A program made the translations under genes and the position numbers. Below, piece by piece: positions 21,228 through 30,776 of a stretch of 64,000 bases of DNA. Every line of letters begins with the position of its first letter. Positions within the stretch are counted from its first letter, which is position 1. A model generated the notes under the pieces. It had not been told where the DNA came from. It saw nothing but the letters and a program-made list of their open reading frames with translations, and searched no databases. Location of the stretch: positions 8,093-72,092 of the forward strand of contig NZ_LMLP01000003.1 of the NCBI RefSeq assembly GCF_001421965.1, read 5' to 3'. This stretch comes from Sphingomonas sp. Leaf67. GTDB taxonomy: Bacteria; Pseudomonadota; Alphaproteobacteria; Sphingomonadales; Sphingomonadaceae.

Positions 21228-24200
21228 ATGCGCCGTACTTCGCTCTCGATCGTTCGTCCGATGTTGCTCGCGGCGGTATCCGCCTTCGCCTTGCCATCGG
21301 CGGGTTGGGCACAGACCGCGACCGGCAATACCCCGGATGCATCCGCCGTGCCCGCCGACGGGGCGGCCGCTCCCCAACAGGTCGAAGGTCCGGGCGAAGA
21401 GATCGTCGTCACTGGCATCCGCGCATCGCAGGCCCGCTCGGTCGAGATCAAGCGCAACGCCGCCAGCGTGGTCGAGGCGATCAGCGCGCAGGACATCGGC
21501 AAGCTGCCCGACGTCACCATCTCCGATTCGCTGCAACGCATCCCCGGCGTCCAGATCCGGCGCGAGGCGGGCGAAGGCGGCGCGATCAACATCCGCGGCC
21601 TGCCGCAGGTCACCACGCTGATGAACGGCGAACAGTTCCTCGGCGCCAATTCGGTGACGACGGTGCAACCGAACTTCACCGACATCCCGTCGCAGCTGTT
21701 CTCCGGCGCGACCGTGTTCAAATCGCCGACGGCGTCGCTGCAACAGGCGGGCCTGTCGGGCACCGTCGACCTGCTGACCCGCCGGCCGATGGACCTGAAG
21801 CGTGGCCTGACCCTGTCGGCCGCCGCCGAGGGGCAATATGGCGACAAGACCGAGAAGTGGAGCCCGTCGGCCAACGGCCTGGTCGCCTATCACGGCGAGC
21901 GGTTCGGCGTGCTGGTGTCGGCGGCGTATAGCGACCTGACGCTCGGTAACAGCTTCCGCGGCATTCAGGATTACGGCGTCGCGCTCAACACCGAAGCCGG
22001 CAACGATGCGGTGCTGAACCGCGACGGTTCGGTCACGCCCGCGAACCCCGGCAATTTCGCGGTCGGCAACAACGGCGTCAGCCGGGGCCGGCCGATCCGC
22101 AATGCCGCCGGCAGCCTGCTGGGCTATGACGTCAACGGCGATGGCGACGTCAACGACGCGTTCATCACGCCGCAGTCGCACACCGCGTGGAACCGCATCA
22201 CCAACCGCGAGCGCTTCGGCGCCAACGCGTCGCTGCAGTTCGAGATCAACGATGCGCTGAAGCTGACCGCCGATGGCTTCTACACCCGCCAGACGCAATA
22301 TGACCGCACCGCCGGTTTCCAGTTCCAGAATGTCGACTGGCTGTCGTCGCCGTTCCTGCCGACCAAGTCGCGCGATACCGGCGCGGTGGTCAACGGCTAC
22401 AACGTCAATACGGTGCAGGAATACAGCTACAGCTTGCCGAGCTTCGACAGCTATTCGGAAACCTTCCGTACCAAAAGCGAATCGCAGAATTACAATGTCC
22501 AGCTCGACTGGCAGCCGAGCGAACAGTTCAAGGGCACCGTTCGCGGTATCTATGGCAAGGCATCGCGCAAGCGCGATCAGGCCTATACCCAGTTCAGCCT
22601 GACCAACGGCACGCAATGGGCCTATAACGGCGTCGGCAACTATCCGGCATCGGTCGGTGGCGACCGTCAGTTCAATCCGACCGGCTACCAGATCTACAGC
22701 CAGACCGCGACCGTCGATTATTCGAGCGGTGCGCCGGTGTTCGGCTTCTCGCCCGCATTCCTCGCACAGGCATCCGATCCGTCGCGCTATGGCCTGAAGA
22801 CGATCTCGTCGGAGGGGAACCAGTATCAGAATGGCGACCTGTGGGCGGTGCGCGCCGATGGCGAATATACCGCCGACAACGGCGTGAAGCTGTCATTCGG
22901 TGGCCGCTATGGCGAACGCAGCGTCGACCAGTTCACCTTCGACCGCGTCTCGCCCTTCTATGCCGGCAACACCGACAATGCCGCCAATCCGGCCGGCGGC
23001 TGCCTGGTCAAGTGGAAGGCGTTCGACGTCAACCTGAACGACAACAAGTGCGCGGTGCGCGATGCGCAGGGCAATGCCTATACCGCCGGCTATACCCGGC
23101 AGGCGAACGACCCGGTCTTCGCCGGCCTCGTCAAGCAATATGCCCTGCCCGCCGGCGGCACGCCCGCGCTCTATGCGCTCGACCCGCACGCGATGGACGA
23201 CAGCGAAGCGTGGCAGAACAAATTCTATCCGGGCAGCCAGAATCTGGTCAATCCGGCCGACAGCTTCACGGTCAACGTCCGCCAGATCTCGGGCTATGGT
23301 CAGGTGTCGGGTGAGGGCGAGTTGTTCGGCATGCCGTTCCGCGCCAATGGCGGCCTGCAGGTGGTCAATACCCGCCTGAACGTGCGACAGAACATCGTCG
23401 GCGCGCCGCAGCCGTACGGCGTATCGGGCGTCGATGCCGGCGACGTCGTGACCGAACGGGAGTTCACCGACTTCCTGCCCGCGTTCAACGTGGCGTTCGA
23501 CGTGACCGACAAGCTGCGCGCGCGTGCCGCCTTCTCGAAGACGATGACGGTGCTCGACTTCCTGCAATGGGGCGGCGGTCTGAACGTCAACTACGCGATC
23601 AATACGCAGGTGAACCCGGCCCGGTTCGAGGCGCGCACCGCCGATTCGCGCGGCAATCCGAACCTGAACCCGTGGCGCGCGACCAATGCCGAGGCGAGCC
23701 TCGAATATTATACCGGCCGCTCCAGCCTGCTGGCGGTCGGTGCGTTCTACATCTCGGTCGACAGCTTCATCACCACCACCACCGAAACCCGCAGCGACAT
23801 TCCCGACAATGACGGCGTGATCCGTCGTCCGGTCATCACCAACACGTTGGCACAGGGCGAAGGCGGTACGCTCAAGGGGATCGAGGCGTCGGCGCGCCAG
23901 TCGCTGGCCGATTATGGCGTGGGCGGGCTGTTCGGCGGGTTCGGCGTCGATGCCAACTATACGCTGTCGCTGGGCGATGCCGGGCAGGTCGATCTGGCCG
24001 GCAACAAGATGCCGTTCCAGGACAACAGCAAGCATCAGGTCAACGCTGCCCTGTGGTTCGAGAAATACGGGTTGCAGGCGCGCGTCGCCTACAACTTCCG
24101 GTCGAAGCGGCTCGCCTCGTCCAACTATGGCGGCATCCGGGGGCTGGCCCAGTATCAGGAACCGACCAGCTATCTCGACGCGTCGATCGCCTATGACCTG

Positions 24201-24341
24201 ACCCCGCACTTCAGCATCTATGGCCAGGCATCGAACCTGACCGGTGAGACCGAACGCTATTACCTCACGTGGCAGGATCAGGTGTTCAACGAGAATATCT
24301 ACGAGCGTCGCTTCATCGCCGGCGTCCGCGCCAAGTTCTGA
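21228..24341 (+). CDS. TonB-dependent receptor (outer-membrane transporter)
   Basis: A 1037-residue receptor with signal peptide (MRRTSLSIVRPMLLAAVSAF...GWA|Q), a spacer and a plug that starts at EEIVVTGIRASQARSVEIK and DIGKLPDVTISDSLQRIPGV, then INIRGLPQVTTLMNGEQF. The barrel ends in the canonical aromatic residue (AGVRAKF). It is the same class as the receptor at 1456. A GGGGAGG ribosome-binding site precedes the ATG. It heads a second receptor-halogenase-transporter-GH2 module. The operon's GH2 enzyme and sugar porter suggest an oligosaccharide substrate. Confidence 0.93.
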   Translation: MRRTSLSIVRPMLLAAVSAFALPSAGWAQTATGNTPDASAVPADGAAAPQQVEGPGEEIVVTGIRASQARSVEIKRNAASVVEAISAQDIGKLPDVTISDSLQRIPGVQIRREAGEGGAINIRGLPQVTTLMNGEQFLGANSVTTVQPNFTDIPSQLFSGATVFKSPTASLQQAGLSGTVDLLTRRPMDLKRGLTLSAAAEGQYGDKTEKWSPSANGLVAYHGERFGVLVSAAYSDLTLGNSFRGIQDYGVALNTEAGNDAVLNRDGSVTPANPGNFAVGNNGVSRGRPIRNAAGSLLGYDVNGDGDVNDAFITPQSHTAWNRITNRERFGANASLQFEINDALKLTADGFYTRQTQYDRTAGFQFQNVDWLSSPFLPTKSRDTGAVVNGYNVNTVQEYSYSLPSFDSYSETFRTKSESQNYNVQLDWQPSEQFKGTVRGIYGKASRKRDQAYTQFSLTNGTQWAYNGVGNYPASVGGDRQFNPTGYQIYSQTATVDYSSGAPVFGFSPAFLAQASDPSRYGLKTISSEGNQYQNGDLWAVRADGEYTADNGVKLSFGGRYGERSVDQFTFDRVSPFYAGNTDNAANPAGGCLVKWKAFDVNLNDNKCAVRDAQGNAYTAGYTRQANDPVFAGLVKQYALPAGGTPALYALDPHAMDDSEAWQNKFYPGSQNLVNPADSFTVNVRQISGYGQVSGEGELFGMPFRANGGLQVVNTRLNVRQNIVGAPQPYGVSGVDAGDVVTEREFTDFLPAFNVAFDVTDKLRARAAFSKTMTVLDFLQWGGGLNVNYAINTQVNPARFEARTADSRGNPNLNPWRATNAEASLEYYTGRSSLLAVGAFYISVDSFITTTTETRSDIPDNDGVIRRPVITNTLAQGEGGTLKGIEASARQSLADYGVGGLFGGFGVDANYTLSLGDAGQVDLAGNKMPFQDNSKHQVNAALWFEKYGLQARVAYNFRSKRLASSNYGGIRGLAQYQEPTSYLDASIAYDLTPHFSIYGQASNLTGETERYYLTWQDQVFNENIYERRFIAGVRAKF

Positions 24342-24348
24342 ACGCGTC

Positions 24349-24370
24349 GGGGAGGGTCTGGCCCCTCCCC
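24349..24370 (+). terminator. GC-rich hairpin after the TonB receptor
   Basis: An 8-bp stem GGGGAGGG/CCCTCCCC with a 6-base loop starts 8 bp after the receptor stop. There is no T-tract, so it is more likely an attenuator or mRNA-stabilising end than a strong terminator. Its position matches the hairpin between receptor and enzymes in the locus at 4324. Confidence 0.45.
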
Positions 24371-24450
24371 GCCTGCCCCGGCCATGCCGGGGTGACGTCC
24401 GCGGCGACGGGCGATAGCATGGCATCGCGGAACGGGGACGAGGGGGACGG

Positions 24451-25953
24451 ATGCCGAACGAACCGGTTCGATCGATCGTCATCGCCGGCGGGGGCACCGC
24501 CGGATGGATGGCCGCGACCTATCTGGCGCGGCGGCTGACCCATCTGAACCTGTCGATCACCGTCGTCGACAGCGCGGCGATCGGCACGGTCGGCGTGGGC
24601 GAGGCGACGGTGCCCGCGATCCGCGACTTCCTGTCGGCGATCGAACTGGGGGAGCCCGACGTGCTGCGCGAAACCGGCGGCACGATCAAATACGGCATCC
24701 GCTTCGACGGATGGGGTGGTGAGGGCCACCGGTTTTTCCACCCGTTCGGCCTGTACGGCGTCGGCGCGCAGGGCGTCGCCTTCCATCAATATTGGCTGAA
24801 ACTGAACGCCGTGGGCCGCGCCGGGCCGCTGGCGGACTATTGCCTCGCGACGCAACTGGCCCGCAACGGGCTGTTCCTGCCGCCCGCCGACCAGCCCGCC
24901 AACGACCTCGGCGTGTTCAACTTCGCGCTCCATTTCGATGCCGCCGCCTTTGCCGCGATGCTGCGTCGCCTCGCGCTCGCCAACCGGGTCGCGCATATCG
25001 ACGGGCGGATCGGGGCGGTCGCGACCGATCCGGCGCGCGGTCACGTCACCGGCGTCACGCTCGACGACGGCCGCACGATCGAGGGCGACCTGTGGATCGA
25101 CGCATCGGGGTTTCGCAGCCTGTTGCTGGGCGACGCGCTGGGCGTGCCCTATGTCGACTGGCGACACTGGCTACCCTGCGACCGCGCCGTCGCCATTCCC
25201 TGCACGGCGGCACCGGGCGATCCGACCCCCTATACCGTCGCCACCGCCCGCAAGGCAGGCTGGCAATGGCGCATTCCGCTTCGCCACCGCATCGGCAACG
25301 GATCGGTCTATTGCAGCGCGTTCCAGTCGGACGGCGATGCCGAGGATGCGCTGCTCGCCACGCTCGAAGGGGCACCGCTGGCCGATCCCAACCGGCTGCG
25401 CTTCACGACCGGTCACCGCGCGCGGTTCTGGAGCGGCAACGTCGTCGGCCTCGGCCTCGCCTCGGGCTTCCTCGAACCGCTCGAATCGACCAGCATCTCG
25501 CTGATCCAGTCGGGGCTCGAACGCCTCATCGCGCTGTTCCCCGATCGCGACTGCGACCCGCGCCTTGCCGCCACCTATAACCGGCAATCGGTGCTCGAAT
25601 TCGAACGGCTGCGCGACTTCCTGTTCCTTCATTACCTTGCCAATGGCCGTACCGAGCCGTTCTGGCAGGCCATCCGCGCGGTCGAACCGCCAGAACCCTT
25701 GCAGATCAAGCTGGACGCCTGGCGTTCGGGAGGAGAATTCGTGCGAAACGAGTGGGATACGTTCCAGGACCCGAGCTGGTTGAGCCTGTATGCCGGGTTC
25801 GGCGACCTGCCCGCCCGCCATTCGCCGCTGGCCGACGCAATCGGTGACGACGCGCTGGCCGACAGTTTCGCGCGGATGCGCGACGCGATCGGCAAGACGC
25901 TGGCCCATGCCGAACCGCATGGCTGCTTCCTTGCGCGGGTGACGGGCGCATGA
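24451..25953 (+). CDS. Tryptophan-halogenase-like flavin-dependent protein (second copy)
   Basis: A 500-residue flavin-dependent halogenase family member. GxGxxG at residues 12-18 (IAGGGTAGWMAA), GEATVPA, the catalytic Lys80 (GGTIKYGIRF), WxWxIP at 271-276 (GWQWRIP) and Glu345 (EPLESTSIS) are all present at nearly the same numbers as Lys79, Trp272/274 and Glu346 of PrnA. A GGGGGA ribosome-binding site precedes the ATG. It shares the overall motifs of the copy at 5067, but the sequences differ widely, so they are old paralogues rather than a recent duplication. The stop overlaps the sugar-porter start (ATGA). No dedicated flavin reductase gene is nearby. The substrate is unknown. Confidence 0.9.
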   Translation: MPNEPVRSIVIAGGGTAGWMAATYLARRLTHLNLSITVVDSAAIGTVGVGEATVPAIRDFLSAIELGEPDVLRETGGTIKYGIRFDGWGGEGHRFFHPFGLYGVGAQGVAFHQYWLKLNAVGRAGPLADYCLATQLARNGLFLPPADQPANDLGVFNFALHFDAAAFAAMLRRLALANRVAHIDGRIGAVATDPARGHVTGVTLDDGRTIEGDLWIDASGFRSLLLGDALGVPYVDWRHWLPCDRAVAIPCTAAPGDPTPYTVATARKAGWQWRIPLRHRIGNGSVYCSAFQSDGDAEDALLATLEGAPLADPNRLRFTTGHRARFWSGNVVGLGLASGFLEPLESTSISLIQSGLERLIALFPDRDCDPRLAATYNRQSVLEFERLRDFLFLHYLANGRTEPFWQAIRAVEPPEPLQIKLDAWRSGGEFVRNEWDTFQDPSWLSLYAGFGDLPARHSPLADAIGDDALADSFARMRDAIGKTLAHAEPHGCFLARVTGA

Positions 25954-27251
25954 GCGGCGCGACCCACACCCGCGCCGTGGTCGCGATGAGTCTCGGCGGC
26001 CTGTTGTTCGGGTTCGACACCGCCGTCATCTCGGGCGTGACCGACGCGCTGCGCAGCAACTATGTCCTGTCCGAAGCGGGCCTCGGCCTCGCCGTCTCCG
26101 CCGCCTTGTGGGGCACGCTGGTCGGTGCGTTGTTCAGCGGCGCGCCGGGCGACCGCTGGGGCAGCCTTGCCGTCCTGCGCGTCGTCGGGCTGCTCTATGT
26201 CGTGTCGGCGGTCGGCTGCGCCATCGCCACGACGCTGACCGGCTTCATCGCGTTCCGCGTGCTCGGCGGCCTCGCCATCGGCGCATCGTCGGTGCTGGTA
26301 CCCGTCTACATTGCCGAGATCAGTTCGGCGAAGCGGCGCGGGCTGCTCGTCGGGCTGTTCCAGTTCAACATCGTGGCGGGCATCCTGATCGCCTATCTCA
26401 GCAATTATCTGGTCGCGCAGGCGGTCGCCCCCGATCTGGCGTGGCGGTGGAAGCTGGGCGTGGCGGCGGTGCCGGCCGCGCTGTTCCTGATCCTGCTGAC
26501 CGGATTGCCGCAAAGCCCGCGCTGGCTGACCGCCCGCGGACGCGGCGACGAAGCGGCCCGCGCGGCGGCACGGCTCGGCCTCGACGCGATTCCGCCTGCG
26601 ACAAGCGGCGGCACGGGGCGGCTCGACTGGCGCGTGCACCGGATGCCGATCCTGCTCGCCATCGCCATCGGGCTGTTCAACCAGTTGTCGGGCATCAACG
26701 CGATCCTCTATTATCTCAACGACATCTTTGCCGCCGCGGGCTTCACCGGCGTATCCGGCGATATGCAGGCGATCGCCATCGGTGCCGCCAATCTGATCGC
26801 GACCGTCATCGGCATGGGCGTGATCGACCGGGTCGGACGCAAGCCGTTGCTGATCGGTGGCGGCATCGTCACCGCCGTCGCGCTGGGCGGCGTCGCACTG
26901 GTCTATATGGGACAGGCATCGCCCGCCCTGCTGCTGCCGCTGCTGATCCTGTTCATCGCCGCCTTCGCCATGTCGCAGGGCGCGGTGATCTGGGTCTATC
27001 TCAGCGAAATCTTCCCGACCGACGTCCGCGCCCGTGGGCAGGCGATCGGCAGCGCGACCCACTGGGTCGCCAATGCCGTGCTGTCCTTCGCCTTCCCGCT
27101 GGTGGCGCATTGGGATCGGGCGCTGCCCTTCTGGGGCTTTGCCGCCGCGATGCTGGTGCAGGCGCTGCTGGTCTGGCGCTTCTTTCCCGAAACCCGTGGC
27201 CGCGATCTCGAAGCGATCAGCGCCGACCTGACGAAAAGGACTTCCGCATGA
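25950..27251 (+). CDS. MFS sugar porter (SP family)
   Basis: A 433-residue carrier of the sugar porter family. Diagnostic signatures are GGLLFGFDTAVISG in helix 1, RVLGGLAIGASSVLVPVYIA with the E(I)SSAKRRG loop, PQSPRWL in the central loop, QLSGINAILYY in helix 7 and PTDVRARGQ plus FPETRGR at the end. Such porters are sugar:H+ symporters of the XylE/GalP/AraE type in the inner membrane. It overlaps the halogenase upstream and the GH2 gene downstream by ATGA, so the three are one translational unit. It probably imports the monosaccharide released by the GH2 enzyme. Confidence 0.92.
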   Translation: MSGATHTRAVVAMSLGGLLFGFDTAVISGVTDALRSNYVLSEAGLGLAVSAALWGTLVGALFSGAPGDRWGSLAVLRVVGLLYVVSAVGCAIATTLTGFIAFRVLGGLAIGASSVLVPVYIAEISSAKRRGLLVGLFQFNIVAGILIAYLSNYLVAQAVAPDLAWRWKLGVAAVPAALFLILLTGLPQSPRWLTARGRGDEAARAAARLGLDAIPPATSGGTGRLDWRVHRMPILLAIAIGLFNQLSGINAILYYLNDIFAAAGFTGVSGDMQAIAIGAANLIATVIGMGVIDRVGRKPLLIGGGIVTAVALGGVALVYMGQASPALLLPLLILFIAAFAMSQGAVIWVYLSEIFPTDVRARGQAIGSATHWVANAVLSFAFPLVAHWDRALPFWGFAAAMLVQALLVWRFFPETRGRDLEAISADLTKRTSA

Positions 27252-30200
27252 AACTGGGCATGATCGCCGCGCTGCTGGGCGGCGTCGCCATGGCGGGGGT
27301 CGCGGGCGCACAGGTTCCGGTCAACGGGGGGCCGTATAATGCCAGCTTCCTGACCGGCGGGATCGGGATCGAACGCCTGGTCACCGGACCGGTGACACAG
27401 GCCGGTGCACCGTACAGCGTGACGTTGTGGGTCAACTCCGACGCGCGACAGGTTGGCGTGGTGCCGCTGGTCGCGCTGGGCGATGCGCGGGTCGTGGCGC
27501 TGACCGACGGGCGGCTGACGCTGAACGACGGGGGGACGACGCTGACCGGCCCGGCGATCGCGCCCGGCCGCTGGACGCAAGTCGCGGCCGTATCCGATGG
27601 CACGCGCGCGACCCTGTATGTCGACGGTCGCCGGGTCGCGACCGGCGCGGCCCGGTCCGCCGCGACCGACGGCGTGCTCCACGTCGCACGCGCGGTGCCC
27701 GGCCGTCCGCATTTCGGCGGTACGCTGGTCGGCGTTACGCTGGCTGACCGTGCGCTGTCGCCCGCCGCCATCGCCGCGATGCCGCGCCCCGACTTCGCCA
27801 ATGTCCAGCTATGGGAGGTCGGCGTCACATGGCCGTTCCAGAAGACGGCCAATATCGGCCAGACCCAGCAGCAGGACGCATGGACCCTGCCGCAGTCGAA
27901 GGGCGATGCGTACAGCGTGGCCGTCGCCAAACCGGTGCCGAGCGCGCCCGCCATGCAGGTGACGGCACCGGGGCGGTGGCAGATCAATGGCTGGCAACTC
28001 GCCGCCGCCCCCGATGTCACCGGCGACGGCGCGGCGCTGTCGCGGCCGGGCAATCCCAGGGGCGCGTGGCGCGCGGCGACGGTGCCGGGCACCGTACTCC
28101 AGACGCTGGTCGATCGCGGCGTCTATCCCGACCCCTATTACGGCCTCAACAACCTCAAAATCCCTGAAAAACTGGCACGGCAGGACTATTGGTACCGCAC
28201 CCGCTTCACCGTACCGGCCGAGGCTGCCGGCAAGAAGCTGACGATCGTGTTCGGCGGCATCAACTATGCCGCCGACATCTGGGCCAATGGCGTGAAGCTC
28301 GGCGCCACGCGCGGCGCGTTCATTCGCGGCCAGTTCGATTTCGTGCCTCAGGCGGGTGAGAACGTCCTCGCGGTAAAGGTCTCGCCGCCACCGCACCCCG
28401 GCATTCCGCACGAACAATCGGTCAGCGCCGGCGTCGGCGAAAATGGCGGGCAGCTGGCGATCGACGGCCCGACCTTCGTCGCGACCGAGGGATGGGACTG
28501 GATTCCCGGCGTCCGCGATCGCAATACCGGGCTGTGGCGGCCGGTCGAGCTGGTCGCCCATGGCGCGGTCCGCATCCTCGACCCGCAGGTCGTCACCGAC
28601 CTGCCGCTGCCGCGCACCGACCGCGCCGACGTGGATGTGACCGTACCGATCGACAATAGCGGCCCCGCCGGACAGGTCATGGTCAAGGTTGCGTTCGAGG
28701 GGGTGTCGGTCGAACGGACCGTGACCGCGCCGACCGGGCGCAGCGAAGTGCGCTTCACCCCCGCCGACTTCCCGGCGCTCACCGTCGCCAACCCCAAATT
28801 GTGGTGGCCCAACGGCTATGGTGAACCGCATCTCTACCACGCGACCTATCAGGTCAGTGACGCGAACGGCGTGTCGGACAGCAAGGCGCAGCGCTTCGGC
28901 ATCCGCGAGGTCAGCTACGACCTGTCGCTGTTCGATGCAGCGGGCGCGCTGCGCCGGGTCAATGTCCAGACCACCGATGGCGGGCTTGCCGGGCACAAGC
29001 TGATCGACGTCCGCCACGCTGCGATCAAGCAGTCGCCGACCGGCTGGGCGGAATCGCTGACCCCGGCGGGTGAGGTGTCGAAGGCGGTGACGACGATCGC
29101 CGACACGCTGCCCGAACCGCATCTGACGATCCGCGTGAACGGGGTGCGGATCGCCGCGCGCGGCGGCAACTGGGGCATGGACGACGCGATGAAGCGCGTC
29201 AGCTACGAATGGCTCAGCCCGTTCTTCCGCCTCCAGCGCGAGGCGCACATGAACGTCATCCGCAACTGGATGGGCAATAATACCGAGGACGAGTTCTACG
29301 ATCTGGCCGACGAGAACGGCATGATGGTCCTGAACGATTTCTGGCAATCGACCCAGAATTTCCAGATCGAGCCGGACGATGCGGCGCTGTTCCTCGCCAA
29401 CGCCCGCGACACCATCGCCCGCTATCGCAACCATCCCAGCATCATCCTGTGGTTCGGCCGCAACGAAGGCGTGCCCACTCCGACGCTGAACGAGGGGCTG
29501 GACGATGCCGTGTTCCAGCTCGACGGCACCCGCTGGTTCACCGGGTCGTCGAACGTCGTGAACCTGCAAGGCTCGGGGCCGTATAATTACCGTGCGCCGG
29601 ACGGCTATTTCACCGACCTCGCCACCGGTTTCTCGGTGGAGACCGGCACCCCGTCGCTGTCGACGGCGGAATCGGTCGCGTCCTATGTCCCCGCCGCCGA
29701 TCGCTGGCCGCTGGGCGACGTGCTCGCCTATCACGACTGGCATTTCGGCGGGAATGGCGACACCAAGACGTTCATGCAGACGCTGGCCACGATGTTCGGC
29801 CCCGGCAAGGATTTTGCCGATTTCGAACGCAAGGCGCAGATGATGAACCTCGAAACGCACAAGGCGATGTACGAAGGGTTCCTCGGCCACCTGTGGACGA
29901 AGAACAGCGGCCGGTTGCTGTGGATGACGCATCCGGCATGGCCGTCGAACGCGTGGCAGATCTATTCGTGGGATTATGACACCCACGCCGCCTATTACGG
30001 CGCGAAGAAAGCCGTCGAACCGCTGCACGTCCAGCTGAACCTGCCGGGTAACGAACTGGTCGTACTCAACACGACCCAGGCCGATGCGAAGGGACTGACC
30101 GCCAGCGTACGGGTCGTCGGACTGGACAACGCCGAACTGTTCGCGCGGTCCGAACGGGTCGATGCACTGGCCAATCGCGCGACGTCGCTGGCCGCCGTGC

Positions 30201-30628
30201 CGCTCGACACGCTCTATGCGGCGCATCCGGTGGTGCTGGTGCGGCTGACCCTGTCCGATGCGGCCGGCAAGGCCGTTTCGGACAATTTCTACTGGCGCGG
30301 GCGCGATACCGCTTCCTATCAGGCGCTGAACGCGCTCGCCCCGGCGACGCTGACGGCACGGATGGCGGCCCCGGTGGTCGACGGCGGCGACCGGGTGGTC
30401 GCGGTGACGCTGTCGAACGACGGCCCGGTCGCCGCGCTGAACGCCAAATTGACGCTCCTCGACCGCAACGGGCAGCGTATCTTACCCGCCTTCTACGACG
30501 ACAACTACGTTTCCCTTCTTCCCAAAGAAACCCGCACCATCACCATCCGCTACCCCGCGGCACTGGCCGCGCAGCCGGTCGTGACCTTGCGCGGGTGGAA
30601 CGTCGCGGAAACGAAGGTGCCGCAGTGA
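27248..30628 (+). CDS. Exported GH2 enzyme with N-terminal LamG-like domain
   Basis: A 1126-residue protein. Signal peptide (MKLGMIAALLGGVAMAGVAG|AQ), then a LamG/concanavalin-like domain at about 40-185 (SVTLWVNSD...TQVAAVSDGTRATLYVDGRR), then a GH2 catalytic region of the beta-mannosidase / exo-beta-glucosaminidase type: sugar-binding domain from about 235 (WRAATVPGTVLQTLVDRGVY), Ig-like domains and a TIM barrel (RGGNWGMDDAMKR). The proposed acid/base is Glu740 (WFGRNEG) and the nucleophile Glu798 (FSVETGTP). This subgroup includes exo-glucosaminidases and mannosidases, so linkage is uncertain. The upstream sugar porter overlaps by ATGA. The family's proteins seldom carry a LamG fusion at the N-terminus, to my knowledge. 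Confidence 0.88.
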   Translation: MKLGMIAALLGGVAMAGVAGAQVPVNGGPYNASFLTGGIGIERLVTGPVTQAGAPYSVTLWVNSDARQVGVVPLVALGDARVVALTDGRLTLNDGGTTLTGPAIAPGRWTQVAAVSDGTRATLYVDGRRVATGAARSAATDGVLHVARAVPGRPHFGGTLVGVTLADRALSPAAIAAMPRPDFANVQLWEVGVTWPFQKTANIGQTQQQDAWTLPQSKGDAYSVAVAKPVPSAPAMQVTAPGRWQINGWQLAAAPDVTGDGAALSRPGNPRGAWRAATVPGTVLQTLVDRGVYPDPYYGLNNLKIPEKLARQDYWYRTRFTVPAEAAGKKLTIVFGGINYAADIWANGVKLGATRGAFIRGQFDFVPQAGENVLAVKVSPPPHPGIPHEQSVSAGVGENGGQLAIDGPTFVATEGWDWIPGVRDRNTGLWRPVELVAHGAVRILDPQVVTDLPLPRTDRADVDVTVPIDNSGPAGQVMVKVAFEGVSVERTVTAPTGRSEVRFTPADFPALTVANPKLWWPNGYGEPHLYHATYQVSDANGVSDSKAQRFGIREVSYDLSLFDAAGALRRVNVQTTDGGLAGHKLIDVRHAAIKQSPTGWAESLTPAGEVSKAVTTIADTLPEPHLTIRVNGVRIAARGGNWGMDDAMKRVSYEWLSPFFRLQREAHMNVIRNWMGNNTEDEFYDLADENGMMVLNDFWQSTQNFQIEPDDAALFLANARDTIARYRNHPSIILWFGRNEGVPTPTLNEGLDDAVFQLDGTRWFTGSSNVVNLQGSGPYNYRAPDGYFTDLATGFSVETGTPSLSTAESVASYVPAADRWPLGDVLAYHDWHFGGNGDTKTFMQTLATMFGPGKDFADFERKAQMMNLETHKAMYEGFLGHLWTKNSGRLLWMTHPAWPSNAWQIYSWDYDTHAAYYGAKKAVEPLHVQLNLPGNELVVLNTTQADAKGLTASVRVVGLDNAELFARSERVDALANRATSLAAVPLDTLYAAHPVVLVRLTLSDAAGKAVSDNFYWRGRDTASYQALNALAPATLTARMAAPVVDGGDRVVAVTLSNDGPVAALNAKLTLLDRNGQRILPAFYDDNYVSLLPKETRTITIRYPAALAAQPVVTLRGWNVAETKVPQ

Positions 30629-30734
30629 AACGATAATTTCCGGGTTACTGGCCCTCGCAGTCTGATGCCGACCACCGCGGCGGCATCGCTGTCGGGGGCG
30701 ACCCCTGCCCGCCGGTGCGGTTCGCGAGGATCCG

Positions 30735-30769
30735 CCATCGGCCGCCGCTCGCCGAGCGACGGCCGATGG
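30735..30769. terminator. Hairpin between convergent genes
   Basis: A 10-bp stem CCATCGGCCG/CGGCCGATGG encloses a second small hairpin (GCTCG-CC-GAGC is nested). It lies between the GH2 gene and the convergent TonB receptor and probably serves both as a transcript end. No T-tract is present. Confidence 0.4.
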
Positions 30770-30776
30770 CAAGCGA

